Of a stretch of DNA of 64,000 nt, positions 54,159-62,940 are shown piece after piece. The first letter of the stretch is position 1, and each line of letters starts with the position of its first letter. The stretch comes from Palsa-1248 sp963737835 (GTDB lineage: Bacteria > Gemmatimonadota > Gemmatimonadetes > Gemmatimonadales > Gemmatimonadaceae). The notes beneath the pieces are model-generated. The model was given only the letters and a program-made list of their open reading frames with translations. It was not told the origin of the DNA and did no database searches. The stretch covers positions 1,860,001 to 1,924,000 of the forward strand of contig CAVTUH010000001.1 of assembly GCA_963737835.1 (NCBI GenBank), read 5' to 3'. The position numbers and the translations under genes were made by a program.

Positions 54159-56390
54159 TCAGTACACCGTCACCGGCCCGCCACCAAACACCACTCGCGC
54201 ATCGAACAACACCGGCTCCGTACCGGGCAGGAAGTACTCGGTGTAGCGGCGGTCGGGTGGTGTCGTGGAGTCTGCGGGCGCGCCGGTGAGGCGATCCAGA
54301 TCCGCCGAAACGAGGGTTGAAGGCGGCGCCCAGAGAGTCGAGTCGGCACCAGCGCTGTCGCGTGGAACCGTGTCTCCGGCCATTGCAGCCGTCATGAATT
54401 GCGCCCAGATCGGCGCCGCCAACGAGCCGCCGGCGGCGCCCGGCATGATCGTCCTGGGCTCATCGAAACCGAGCCAGACGCCAGCAACCAAGTGCGGCGT
54501 GCACCCAATGAACCAGAGATCCGTGTTGTCGTTCGTTGTGCCGGTCTTGCCTGCCGCCATCACTCCCGGCGGCAGCACGCGTCGGATGGTCGATGCCGTT
54601 CCGCGGTCGACTACGTCTCGCATCATGTCGTTCATGATGAACGCGACGCTGGAATCCAGCACCACCGTGGTCGTGGGGCCATGCGCGGCCCAGATCTCGT
54701 GGTCGGTTCGGTCTTCCACTCTCAGTAGCATCTGCGGCTGCGCGATCGAGCCGAATGTGGCGAATGCCTCATACGCGGTAACGATCTCGATCGGCCGCAC
54801 ACCCGACGCGCCGATCGCGCTCGAGGGGTACGGGGCGATGGGCGTCGTAATCCCGAAGCGACGCGCGACATCGCTGACCGAATCCATCCCGAGCCGTAGG
54901 GCGAGTTGGACCGCCACGGAGTTGCGCGAGCGGACGAGCGCCTCCCGCAGCGTCATCGTTCCGAGGAACGTGCCGTCCGCGTCGTCGGGCAGATAGATCG
55001 TGCCATCTGGAAGTGGAATGGCCAACGCCGTGTCGCCGACCAGTGTGTTCGCGGGGATGCTGTCCGCGAGTGCCGCGGCATACACAATGGGCTTGAAGGC
55101 AGACCCGGGTTGGCGCACGGACTTGAGCGCGCGATCGAAGGGCGAGTCCTGATAGTCACGACCACCGACGAGCGCACGGATCTCGCCAGTGCTGGGATCC
55201 ATCGCGACCAGCAGTCCCTCGAGGTAGTTCAGTCCAGCGCCGCGAGCATGGGTGGCGAGTGTTGGATGCATGTAGCCGGGCCGAGCCTCGACCGCGGCCG
55301 TCCCCTCGTTGAGCGCGACAACAGCCGCGCGCTGAAGCGCCGGGTCCAGCGTCGTGTACAGCAGGTAACCACCTGCGTCCACCGGGATGCCCTGTTGCAT
55401 TGCCTCGTCGCGAACCGCATCGACGAAGTAGGGCGCTGGGTCCGTGAGCGCCGAGGGCACCGTGACCAGCGGCTCTCGTCGCGCAGCATTCGCTGCCGCC
55501 GACGTGACGAGGCCCTGATTCGCCATCTCGCGGAGCACGAGGTCACGACGTAGGCGGGCGCGGTCGGGGTGTCGGATCGGATCGTAGTACGGCGCCGACC
55601 GAGGGAGCGCTGCGAGCGTCGCAGCTTCTGCCAGCGTGAGCCGCCCGGCGGGCTTGCCAAAGTAGTGCCGTGCCGCTGCGTCGATGCCGAACCATCCATG
55701 ACCGAACGGGATGAAATTGAGATACGCCTCGAGTATTTGCGCTTTGGTATAGTGCCGTTCCATTTCACGGGCCGCGTCTTGCTCGCGCAGCTTCCGATCG
55801 AGGCTCATGTCCCGACGGTTGATCACGTCGGGATGCATGTTGCCGACGAGCTGTTGGGTGATCGTACTCGCGCCGCGCATCCGCCGGCCGATGAACCGAT
55901 CCTTCAGGGCGCCAATGACACCGATGACGTCCACGCCGTTGTGCTGGTAGAACCGACGGTCCTCAATGGCGATGAACGCCAGAGGGACGTACGGAGGCAA
56001 CGAGGCGAGCGGCACGCTCGTCCGGACCTCGCGCCCAATTTCTCCGATCAGCGAGCCGTCGCGCCCATAGACGAGCGTCGACTGGGGCATCTCGACGATG
56101 CGCCATGGCTCCCCGGTCGACGGCGTGTTCGCGGCCGCACCGGCCGGCGTGGGGACTCCGCCGGACGACGCGCCCGTTGCCGCTGGTGCGACCGAGCCCG
56201 TGGGTTGCGGTGTGCCTTGCGCGGTGAGGCGCGAGTGCGCCACCGCCAACATCGCGAGTACGATGAGCGCCGAGCCAGCCAGCCGTCGCAGCCACACGGC
56301 CGTCGTCAGTCGTCGTATGGTCGTCTCCTTTCTCCCTTCCTTTTTCTCCTCGTTCGGGCGCGCCAGCACGCGGCCCTGGTCGGTCGCCAT
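54159..56390 (-). CDS. Bifunctional penicillin-binding protein 1A (class A)
   Basis: 743 residues. Cytoplasmic tail 1-35, transmembrane helix about 36-52 (LAGSALIVLAMLAVAHS), linker, then a GT51 transglycosylase with catalytic Glu143 in FIAIEDRRFYQHNGVD, RGASTITQQLVGN and RKLREQDAAREMERHYTK. The transpeptidase has S430-x-x-K433 (QPGSAFKP), SRN (VRSRNSVAVQ) and KTGTTNDNTD. It polymerises and cross-links peptidoglycan. The basic/acidic tail RVLARPNEEKKEGRKETT (residues 7-24) is encoded by a decayed family B repeat. No Met lies between residue 1 and the membrane helix, so this start is likely. Confidence 0.95.
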   Translation of the reverse strand: MATDQGRVLARPNEEKKEGRKETTIRRLTTAVWLRRLAGSALIVLAMLAVAHSRLTAQGTPQPTGSVAPAATGASSGGVPTPAGAAANTPSTGEPWRIVEMPQSTLVYGRDGSLIGEIGREVRTSVPLASLPPYVPLAFIAIEDRRFYQHNGVDVIGVIGALKDRFIGRRMRGASTITQQLVGNMHPDVINRRDMSLDRKLREQDAAREMERHYTKAQILEAYLNFIPFGHGWFGIDAAARHYFGKPAGRLTLAEAATLAALPRSAPYYDPIRHPDRARLRRDLVLREMANQGLVTSAAANAARREPLVTVPSALTDPAPYFVDAVRDEAMQQGIPVDAGGYLLYTTLDPALQRAAVVALNEGTAAVEARPGYMHPTLATHARGAGLNYLEGLLVAMDPSTGEIRALVGGRDYQDSPFDRALKSVRQPGSAFKPIVYAAALADSIPANTLVGDTALAIPLPDGTIYLPDDADGTFLGTMTLREALVRSRNSVAVQLALRLGMDSVSDVARRFGITTPIAPYPSSAIGASGVRPIEIVTAYEAFATFGSIAQPQMLLRVEDRTDHEIWAAHGPTTTVVLDSSVAFIMNDMMRDVVDRGTASTIRRVLPPGVMAAGKTGTTNDNTDLWFIGCTPHLVAGVWLGFDEPRTIMPGAAGGSLAAPIWAQFMTAAMAGDTVPRDSAGADSTLWAPPSTLVSADLDRLTGAPADSTTPPDRRYTEYFLPGTEPVLFDARVVFGGGPVTVY
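56320..56364. repeat. Family B heptamer element, copy 5 (inside the PBP1A 5' end)
   Basis: CGTCTCCTTTCTCCCTTCC then TTTTTCTCCTCGTTCGGGCGC, a decayed right-arm copy. It encodes part of the PBP1A cytoplasmic tail. Confidence 0.55.
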
Positions 56391-56415
56391 TCTATTTGCT
56401 GGTTCGCTCCTCTCT

Positions 56416-56443
56416 ATTTTGGCCCGCCGTCGGCGGCCAAAAT
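56416..56443. promoter_or_regulatory. Palindrome between divergent PBP1A and nadE genes
   Basis: ATTTTGGCC (56416-56424) and GGCCAAAAT (56435-56443) form a perfect 9-bp inverted repeat around CGCCGTCGGC. It may be an operator or a hairpin; it lies within the shared promoter region. Confidence 0.4.
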
Positions 56444-56481
56444 GGGGGGCTGTCTCATCGTGCTAACTTCCAGTTGGCAAT

Positions 56482-58327
56482 ATGTCGACCACCGTCACCA
56501 TCGCACTCGCCCAGCTTCACCCTCGCAAGGGCGATTTTGCGGCCAATCTCGCCCGCCTCGGCCCGCTGTTCGCCCGTGCCGACGCCCTCACCCCGCGCCC
56601 GGACATCCTGCATTTCCCGGAGACCGCGCTGACCGGTTACTTCGTGGAGGGTGGCACGCGGGACCTGGCCCGGACGGCCGCCCAGGTGGCGCGCGACATC
56701 GACGCGGTGTATCGCTCGGGTGTGCCCGACGCCGTCGCAGCGGGTCGTACCCTCGATGTCGTCATCGGGTTCTACGAGCGCTGGCAGAACACGCTGTATA
56801 ACAGCGTGATGTATGCGACGGTGGGAGCCAATACGGACCCGGTGATACACCATATCCACCGCAGAGATGTTCCTGCCGACGTACGGGTTGTTCGACGAAG
56901 AGCGCTTCGTCGAGCGGGGCCACGACCTGCGAGCTTTCGACACCCGCTGGGGCCGTGCCGCGCTCCTCGTATGCGAAGACGCGTGGCACAGCCTGACGGG
57001 CACCGTCGCGGCGCTCGACGGCGCTGAGATCATTTTTCTGTCCTCCGCTGCGCCCGCTCGGGGCGCCTGGCCGCGAGAGGACGGGATCCCGGGGCCGGCG
57101 ACGGTCGCACGGTGGGAGCGAACTGTCCGCGGGGTAGCGGAGGAACACGGGGTGTTCGTGTCCTATGTCAACCTCGTAGGCACCGAGGGCGGGAAGGCCT
57201 TCTGGGGGAGCTCGCTGCTCGTCGGCCCGGCCGGCGACATTCGGGTCCGGGCACCACTCTTCGAAGAGTCGCTGCTTCCGGCGACCGTCGATCTGGCAGA
57301 CCTCGCCCGCGCACGCGCGGACGCACCATTGCTCGCCGACTTGCGGACGGGGATTCCCGACCTGCGGACCGCACTCGACCGCGCCCTATCTCGTTCTGCA
57401 AGCCCGACGTCCGATGGCCGGCCGGCCGGCGCGCCCGTTCCGCGGCCGGGTGCGGCCCAAGCGCCAGCGGGGGCCTCCCCGGCGGGGGGCACTGCACCAT
57501 GCCAGGCGGGCGGCCCGGCTCCGTTGGCGATCGACGGGCCACTCCTGGAGCGGTGGCTCGTCCAATTCATTCGGGATGAGTTCGGACGTCGAGGCTTCTC
57601 CCGCGCGGTCGTGGGGCTCTCGGGTGGTGTCGATTCGGCAGTGACGGCGTACCTGGCGGCGCGCGCGCTGGGCCCAGGGAACGTGATCGGCACCTGCATG
57701 CCCTACTGCACGTCGAGTCCTGACAGTCTGTCCCATGCGCAGCTCGTGATCGAGGCGCTCGGTATCACGAGCCGGGTCGTGGATATCACCAAAGCCGTCG
57801 ACGCGTATCTCGCGCACGAGCCCGACGCAGACCCTGGTCGCCGGGGCAACGTGATGGCGCGCATGCGCATGATCGTGTTGTTCGATCTGTCGGCGCGTTA
57901 CCGTGCGCTGCCTCTCGGGACCGGCAACAAGACAGAGCGACTCTTCGGCTATTTCACCTGGCACGCCGACGATTCGCCGCCCGTGAATCCGCTCGGCGAC
58001 TTGTTCAAGACACAGGTGTGGTCGTTGGCGCGTCACCTGGGCGTACCGGATGTCATCATCGAGAAACCGGCGTCCGCAGATCTCATCAAAGGCCAAACGG
58101 ACGAAACAGATCTCGGCATCAGCTACGCCAAGGCGGATGACATTCTCAACTGGCTGCTTTCCGGCTACACCACCGAGGAGTTGCGAGCGCGCGGCTTCGA
58201 TGGCCGCGAAGTGGAGCTCGTCCGCCAGCGCCTCGAGAGCACGCACTGGAAGCGCCGCCTACCGACGGTGGCAATAGTCAGCCCGAACGCCATCGGCGAG
58301 TCGTATTTGAGGCCCGTGGACTATTAG
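56482..58327 (+). CDS. nadE: Glutamine-dependent NAD+ synthetase (one-base frameshift)
   Basis: About 614 residues after correction. N-terminal nitrilase-type glutaminase: Glu in LHFPETALTGYF, Lys expected in HRKMFLPTYGLFDE, catalytic Cys in LLVCEDAWHSLTG. C-terminal synthetase: P-loop VVGLSGGVDSAVTAYL, LPLGTGNKTERLFGYFT, KPASADLIKGQTDE and a closing YLRPVDY. It amidates nicotinate adenine dinucleotide to NAD+. The two domains are joined by a Pro/Ala/Gly-rich linker longer than usual. One extra base at about 56862-56866 breaks the frame in front of the MFLPTYGLFDE motif, at the Lys codon. Confidence 0.95.
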
Positions 58328-58334
58328 GGCAAAG

Positions 58335-58378
58335 GGCGGGTCTGGGGCGGGCGCGTCAGCGCCCGCCCCAGACCCGCC
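58335..58378. terminator. Perfect 20-bp hairpin after nadE
   Basis: Left stem 58335-58354 and right stem 58359-58378 are perfectly complementary (GGCGGGTCTGGGGCGGGCGC and its inverse) with loop GTCA. The core GGGCGC..GCGCCC is again the family B hairpin sequence. No T-tract. It probably ends nadE transcription and isolates the small downstream operon. Confidence 0.75.
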
Positions 58379-58386
58379 GTTCAGTG

Positions 58387-58392
58387 TAGTTT
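58387..58392 (+). promoter_or_regulatory. -10-like box abutting a small ORF
   Basis: TAGTTT, then TCCCCCA, then ATG 58400; no Shine-Dalgarno sequence. Confidence 0.35.
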
Positions 58393-58399
58393 TCCCCCA

Positions 58400-58636
58400 A
58401 TGGCCGACCTCAATCCCATCAGCTCTCGCGTATTTCTGCGTAGCGCCGCGAAGCGGCTGCTCGCAGCGGCCGACCCATCAGCGGAGGAGGTCCCGGTGGA
58501 ACCTTCCCGCCTGACCCTTCGAGCCCTCGAGGCCTTACGCATGTCTCGCTCGCGCGACCGCATTCTGGCCAATCTCGACGACATGTACCGCGAAGCGTTC
58601 GACCGCGCGAAAGCGTCGGGCGATCAGGCCCAATGA
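58400..58636 (+). CDS. Small hypothetical helical protein
   Basis: 78 residues, charged and helical: SRVFLRSAAKRLLAAADPS, RLTLRALEALRMSRSRDRIL, ANLDDMYREAFDRAKASG. No signal or membrane segment. It begins directly behind the nadE terminator hairpin with a leaderless-type context, and its stop overlaps the start of a 28-codon ORF. Unknown family. Confidence 0.6.
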   Translation: MADLNPISSRVFLRSAAKRLLAAADPSAEEVPVEPSRLTLRALEALRMSRSRDRILANLDDMYREAFDRAKASGDQAQ

Positions 58637-58719
58637 CCACCCTGGACTTCGCCTACCGTCGGGAGCAGCTGTACTTCGAGATTCTCCTCGACGTCCGAGA
58701 CGCAGTCGAGCGCCGGTAG
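58633..58719 (+). CDS. 28-residue micro-ORF coupled to the preceding small gene
   Basis: MTTLDFAYRREQLYFEIL then LDVRDAVERR-stop. Its ATG overlaps the upstream TGA (ATGA), the arrangement seen for real coupled genes throughout this window. The amphipathic composition is plausible for a small helical partner, but there is no other evidence of translation. Confidence 0.4.
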   Translation: MTTLDFAYRREQLYFEILLDVRDAVERR

Positions 58720-58776
58720 GGGCGACGCACGCCTGCGTCGACCGGCTTTGGTAGTCGCGTCATCAGCCCGCTGCGC

Positions 58777-59700
58777 CTACCCCCGGCTTGGCGCCGATCG
58801 TCTCGCGAAACGTGCAATGGCGAGCACGGCAATGATCACGGCGAGCACGATGGCATCCGGTATCTCCACGACCGAAGACAGCAGCATCTTGAGCGCCACG
58901 ACCGCCAGAATGACGGCGAGCGCCACTCGGAACGAGTGGATGCCGCGCATGGCCGCCGCGACGAGAAAGTAGAGCGAGCGAAGGCCCAGCGTCGCGAAGA
59001 TGGTCGCCGTGAAGACGACGAACGGGACGCGCGTGATCGCGAAGATGGCCGGGATCGAATCCGTCGCGAACGCGACGTCGGTGAGCTCAATGCATATGAG
59101 CGCGATGAGGAGTGGCGAGGCCGCCCACCGGTTGTTGCGTGCTGCATCCCGGGCAATCCATCGGGATCCCAGGAGACCTGGATCGACAGGTATCACCCGT
59201 TCGACCACTCGGACGATCAGGCTTCGCCCGCTCAATGTGTCGGGCTCGCGATGACGCAGGATGCGCACGGCAGCCAGCAACAAAACAGCGCCGAGGACGT
59301 ACTGAATCCAGTTGAACCGCGTCAGGAGGACGAGGCCCAGGATGATGAAACCGCCTCGCATGATCATCGCACCGAGCACACCCCAGAGCAGGACCCGGTG
59401 CTGGTATGTCGGCGGGATGGCGAGCGAGGAGAAGATCCAGGCCATGACGACGACGTTGTCGACGCTCAGTGCTTGCTCGACCGCGTAGCCGGTGAGAAAG
59501 TCGACACCGGTCTGCACACCCTCGCGCCATGCCAGAAGACCCGCGAACACCAGCGCGAGCAGAATCCAGATCACCGTGCGCCGCGCCGCCTCGCGCGTCT
59601 CGATGACGCGCGGGACTCGATGCCACAAGCCTAGGTCGAGGGCAAGCGCTCCCAGGACGAACGCGACGAACGCGATCCAGACCCAGGGTGAGACGACCAC
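58777..59700 (-). CDS. TerC/Alx family membrane protein
   Basis: 307 residues with about nine membrane helices and the paired family signatures VEQALSVDNVVVMAWIFSSL and IELTDVAFATDSIPAIFAIT, whose Asp residues are thought to handle divalent cations. Homologues (Alx, MntX-like, TerC) export Mn2+ or act in metal insertion. The start is a GTG at 59700, 32 bases after the E1 gene, so probably one operon. No room remains for a yybP-ykoY riboswitch directly in front of it. Confidence 0.9.
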   Translation of the reverse strand: MVVSPWVWIAFVAFVLGALALDLGLWHRVPRVIETREAARRTVIWILLALVFAGLLAWREGVQTGVDFLTGYAVEQALSVDNVVVMAWIFSSLAIPPTYQHRVLLWGVLGAMIMRGGFIILGLVLLTRFNWIQYVLGAVLLLAAVRILRHREPDTLSGRSLIVRVVERVIPVDPGLLGSRWIARDAARNNRWAASPLLIALICIELTDVAFATDSIPAIFAITRVPFVVFTATIFATLGLRSLYFLVAAAMRGIHSFRVALAVILAVVALKMLLSSVVEIPDAIVLAVIIAVLAIARFARRSAPSRG

Positions 59701-59732
59701 CGGCCTGTCGATCGCCTAGAAGGCGACGACCC

Positions 59733-61856
59733 CTAGAACGCGACGACCTCCCGATACGCCCGGACGAAGTCGTCGACCTGCGGCAAGATCGCGTCCTCGA
59801 GTTGGGGCGCGTAGCCGACGAACGTGTCGCTCGAAGCCACCCGCTTCACCGGCGCGTCCAGCCAGGCGAAGCACTCGTCGGCGACCGCAGCCGCGATCTC
59901 GGCGCCGTAGCCCCAGGAGATCGAATCTTCGTAGCCGACAATCACTCGCGACGTGCGACGGACCGACTCGAACACCATCTCACGATCCCACGGGCTGAGC
60001 GAACGCAGGTCGATCACCTCGACGTCGATGCCGCCGTGTTCCGCGTCCGCGACCTGATTGGCGGCAACCAGGGCGCGCTGCACCGTCGCGCCATAGGTAA
60101 CCACCGTCACGTCGCGGCCGGGCCGCACGCGCCGTGCCTTGCCAAACGGGATCATGTAGTTCGGGCCGGGATTGCGCCCCTTGTTGTAGGTCTGGCGATA
60201 CAGGTGCTTGTGCTCGAGGAAGATCACCGGGTCATCGCATCGGATGGCGGTACGAAGCAATCCGTTGGCGTCGAGCGCCGTCGCGGGACAGACCACGCGC
60301 AGTCCGGGGCAGTGGGTGAACAGCGACGCGCCGGTCTGCGAGTGGTAGATCGCACCGCGGATATAGCCGCCATAGGTCACGCGGACCACGGCGGGAGACG
60401 AGAAGTTGTTGTTCGACCGCCAGCGCATCGTCGCGAGCTCGTTGCGCAGCTGCATGTACGCTGGCCAGATGTAATCGAAGAACTGGATCTCTGCGATCGG
60501 CTTGAAGCCACGCGTGGCGAGGCCGATTGCGCGGCCAATGATGTTGGCTTCCGCCAGCGGGGTGTTGTAGACCCGCGACGCGCCGAACTCCTTCTGCAGT
60601 CCCCACGTAACCTTGAAGACGCCGCCCTTCCCCTTCACCTCGCCCATGTACGATTCGCGCGATACGTCGGCGACGTCCTCGCCAAACACGAGGATCTTGG
60701 GGTCCCGCCGCATCTCATCGCGCATGCACCCGTTCAGCAGGTCGACCATCGTGGTCGGCTCACCGCTCGGCTGCGGGTCGTCCTCGGTGTCGAAGCGCTC
60801 GCCGCAGGGATCCACATCGGGGGAGTAGACGGCAAAGGTCTTCGACTCTGGCGTCGGCTGGGGCTGGGCCAGCGCGTCGTCCGTCGCGGCCAGCACTTCT
60901 GCGTCCACGTCAGCCTGGATCCTGCTGATGTCGGCCTCGGTCGCGTGCCCTTCCGCAACGAGCCAGCGCGGGAACGTGGTCAACGGATCACGCGCCGCGT
61001 CCGCAGCGCGCTCCGACGGCGGCCGGTACATGGTCTCGTCATCTGAGAGCGAGTGCGAGTACGGCCGGATCACGCTGGCGTGTATGAGCGCCGGCCCCTT
61101 CCGCCCGCGGACATACGCGGTGGCGCGAGCCATCGCCCCGTAACTCGCCACCAGGTCGCAGCCATCGACCTGCTCGACGTACAGTCCGGGGAACCCCTCG
61201 ACCAGACGAGAGATCGACGAGCCGGGCGTGTTGATCTCGACCGGGACCGAAATCGCGTAGCCGTTGTCTTCGACCAGATACAGGACCGGCAACTGGAGGT
61301 TGCACGCCGTGCTCAGAGACTCCCAGAACTCGCCCTCGCTGGTCGCCCCATCGCCGGTCGAGACATAAACGACTTCGTCCCCGGCGAACCCTTCGCCCAC
61401 ACCCAGCTGACGGGCACGCAGCCACGCTTCGGCGCAGCCGACAGCCTGCAGGAATTGCGTGCCGGTGGGCGACGACGACGACACAATGTTGAGCGGCCGG
61501 TTCCCCCAATGGCTCGGCATCTGGCGTCCGCCCGAAGCCGGATCAACTGCTGCCCCCACGGCCTCGTACAACATCTCGGCCGGTGTGACGCCCAGTTGGA
61601 GACAGAGCGCCCGGTCACGATAGTAGGGGTAGAACCAGTCGTACCCACCACGAAGGACAAAACCCGCCGCCGTTAGAATCGCTTCGTGCCCCGCGCCAGA
61701 AATTTGGAAAAAAATCTTATTCTGTCGCTTGAGCTGGATTTCCTTGTCGTCCAAGCGACGGGCCAACAGCATGACGCGATAGGCAGCGACCAGCTGCTCG
61801 CGGCTGAGGTCCGCAGCCGCTGCCGCGGCATGCTCGGTATGGGTAGTTGTCGCCAT
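59733..61856 (-). CDS. 2-oxoacid dehydrogenase E1, alpha and beta subunits fused
   Basis: 707 residues. The N-terminal half is an E1 alpha: LARRLDDKEIQLKRQNKIFF, then the thiamine-diphosphate motif STGDGATSEGEFWESLST..LVEDNGYAIS. After a Pro-rich linker (residues about 330-370) comes an E1 beta: VFGEDVADVSRESYMGEVKG, VYNTPLAEANIIGRAIGLA and the C-terminal VIDLRSLSPWDREMV. The sequence is closest to branched-chain/2-oxoisovalerate-type E1, though pyruvate cannot be excluded. No E2 or E3 gene is nearby. Separate alpha and beta genes are more usual; the fusion is intact here. Confidence 0.92.
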   Translation of the reverse strand: MATTTHTEHAAAAAADLSREQLVAAYRVMLLARRLDDKEIQLKRQNKIFFQISGAGHEAILTAAGFVLRGGYDWFYPYYRDRALCLQLGVTPAEMLYEAVGAAVDPASGGRQMPSHWGNRPLNIVSSSSPTGTQFLQAVGCAEAWLRARQLGVGEGFAGDEVVYVSTGDGATSEGEFWESLSTACNLQLPVLYLVEDNGYAISVPVEINTPGSSISRLVEGFPGLYVEQVDGCDLVASYGAMARATAYVRGRKGPALIHASVIRPYSHSLSDDETMYRPPSERAADAARDPLTTFPRWLVAEGHATEADISRIQADVDAEVLAATDDALAQPQPTPESKTFAVYSPDVDPCGERFDTEDDPQPSGEPTTMVDLLNGCMRDEMRRDPKILVFGEDVADVSRESYMGEVKGKGGVFKVTWGLQKEFGASRVYNTPLAEANIIGRAIGLATRGFKPIAEIQFFDYIWPAYMQLRNELATMRWRSNNNFSSPAVVRVTYGGYIRGAIYHSQTGASLFTHCPGLRVVCPATALDANGLLRTAIRCDDPVIFLEHKHLYRQTYNKGRNPGPNYMIPFGKARRVRPGRDVTVVTYGATVQRALVAANQVADAEHGGIDVEVIDLRSLSPWDREMVFESVRRTSRVIVGYEDSISWGYGAEIAAAVADECFAWLDAPVKRVASSDTFVGYAPQLEDAILPQVDDFVRAYREVVAF

Positions 61857-61924
61857 GGGGCTCGGAGAGAGGGAAAACCAGTGAGCAGACGCTCAGACGG
61901 CCAGGTCAGCAATCAAAAATACAA

Positions 61925-61995
61925 GGGACCAGGGGTCAGGGATCAGGGGTCAGGAAACGGCGACAACGGCCGCTGATTCAACGGATCAGGGGTGA
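61925..61995. repeat. Family C heptamer repeats
   Basis: Tandem GGGACCA, GGGGTCA, GGGATCA, GGGGTCA at 61925-61952, with a second short run GGATCAGGGGTGAGG at 61983-61997. Not palindromic. It lies in the 180-base gap upstream of the E1 gene. Confidence 0.65.
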
Positions 61996-62037
61996 GGAGA
62001 CCGCACCGGCCGCTATCGGCCTGTCGGACGGGTCGCA

Positions 62038-62385
62038 CTACGGTGGCCCCAATCGAAACGCCACGGCCTCTTCAACGACCCGCCCCTGCTTGAGATGCTC
62101 GACGACAATGCGCTCGAGCAGGGCAGGCGTGACCCCCGCGTACCATACCCCCTCCGGGTATACGACCATGACCGGGCCACCGCCACACACCCCGAGACAC
62201 GGCGTTTCGCCCCGCTTCACGCGAGTAGGACCGAATAGCAGGTCCTCGCGTTCGAGTAGCTCGGCAAGCCGAGCGTAGAGCGCACGCCCGCCTCGGTCCG
62301 GCGAGCAAAACCCTCCGGTACAGATGAGCACGTGGCGCGTGTATGGGTCGACGATCGCGGGGCGCAAAGGCTCAGGCGGCGTCAT
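62038..62385 (-). CDS. 2Fe-2S thioredoxin-like ferredoxin
   Basis: 115 residues. Four cysteines in the expected spacing: HVLICTGGFCSPDRGG (two) and RGETPCLGVCGGGPVMVVYP (two), which bind a [2Fe-2S] cluster in the thioredoxin-like ferredoxin family. The end WYAGVTPALLERIVVEHL is also typical. It overlaps the OsmC gene by 14 bases, so the two are co-expressed. Electron partners unknown. Confidence 0.87.
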   Translation of the reverse strand: MTPPEPLRPAIVDPYTRHVLICTGGFCSPDRGGRALYARLAELLEREDLLFGPTRVKRGETPCLGVCGGGPVMVVYPEGVWYAGVTPALLERIVVEHLKQGRVVEEAVAFRLGPP

Positions 62386-62824
62386 TGGCCGTCACCTTCT
62401 CGGCACCACTTTCACCATTGAGCGTCACGGAAATCACGACCGGGATCGTCGGATCGAGCGAACTGCGAACCGAGCAGTACTTCGAGACGGCGAGGTCGAC
62501 GGCGCGCTCGGCCGCCTCTCGCTCGATCCCGGCCCCGTCGATCGTGTACTCCAAGAGCACGCGTGTCACTCGCGCCGGAACCGCGTCCGCACGATCAGCC
62601 GTGACCTTCACCGATAAACGCTCAGCCGGGGTCCGCCGCTTCACGAGGATGTCGAGTGCATCCACCGCTGCGCAGGTCGCGAGTGCGCCGAGCATCGCGT
62701 CGACTGGCCCTGGCCCGGTCACGCCTTTCGCGTCAATGCGCGAGGACACGGCTGCCCCGGCACGGCGAATGTCAAAGCGCTGCTCGCCGTTCCAGGTGGC
62801 GGTGACGACGCTGGGAAGACGCAT
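62372..62824 (-). CDS. OsmC family protein
   Basis: 150 residues. The two redox cysteines of OsmC/Ohr proteins appear in LGALATCAAVDALDIL and AVSKYCSVRSSLDPT. These proteins reduce organic hydroperoxides with a lipoyl or thiol donor. It is the first gene of a two-gene unit with the ferredoxin. There is no adjacent OhrR-type regulator. Confidence 0.87.
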   Translation of the reverse strand: MRLPSVVTATWNGEQRFDIRRAGAAVSSRIDAKGVTGPGPVDAMLGALATCAAVDALDILVKRRTPAERLSVKVTADRADAVPARVTRVLLEYTIDGAGIEREAAERAVDLAVSKYCSVRSSLDPTIPVVISVTLNGESGAEKVTANDAA

Positions 62825-62940
62825 TACGGCAGGGGGCTAGAGATCGGGAAGTGAGACCTAGAGAATGAAAGCAAATTGCACGGCTGGTAGCGATCAAATA
62901 AAGAAGGCGGACGACAGCATCGTGCGCCCCAATCCGATCC

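Noticed and set aside
58777..59733. Manganese riboswitch in front of terC
   Set aside because: Only 32 bases separate the gene from the upstream E1 stop, too little for a yybP-ykoY element.
59688..61046. 452-codon plus-strand ORF antisense to the E1 gene
   Set aside because: Shadow of the fused dehydrogenase, whose ThDP motif and both halves are clear.
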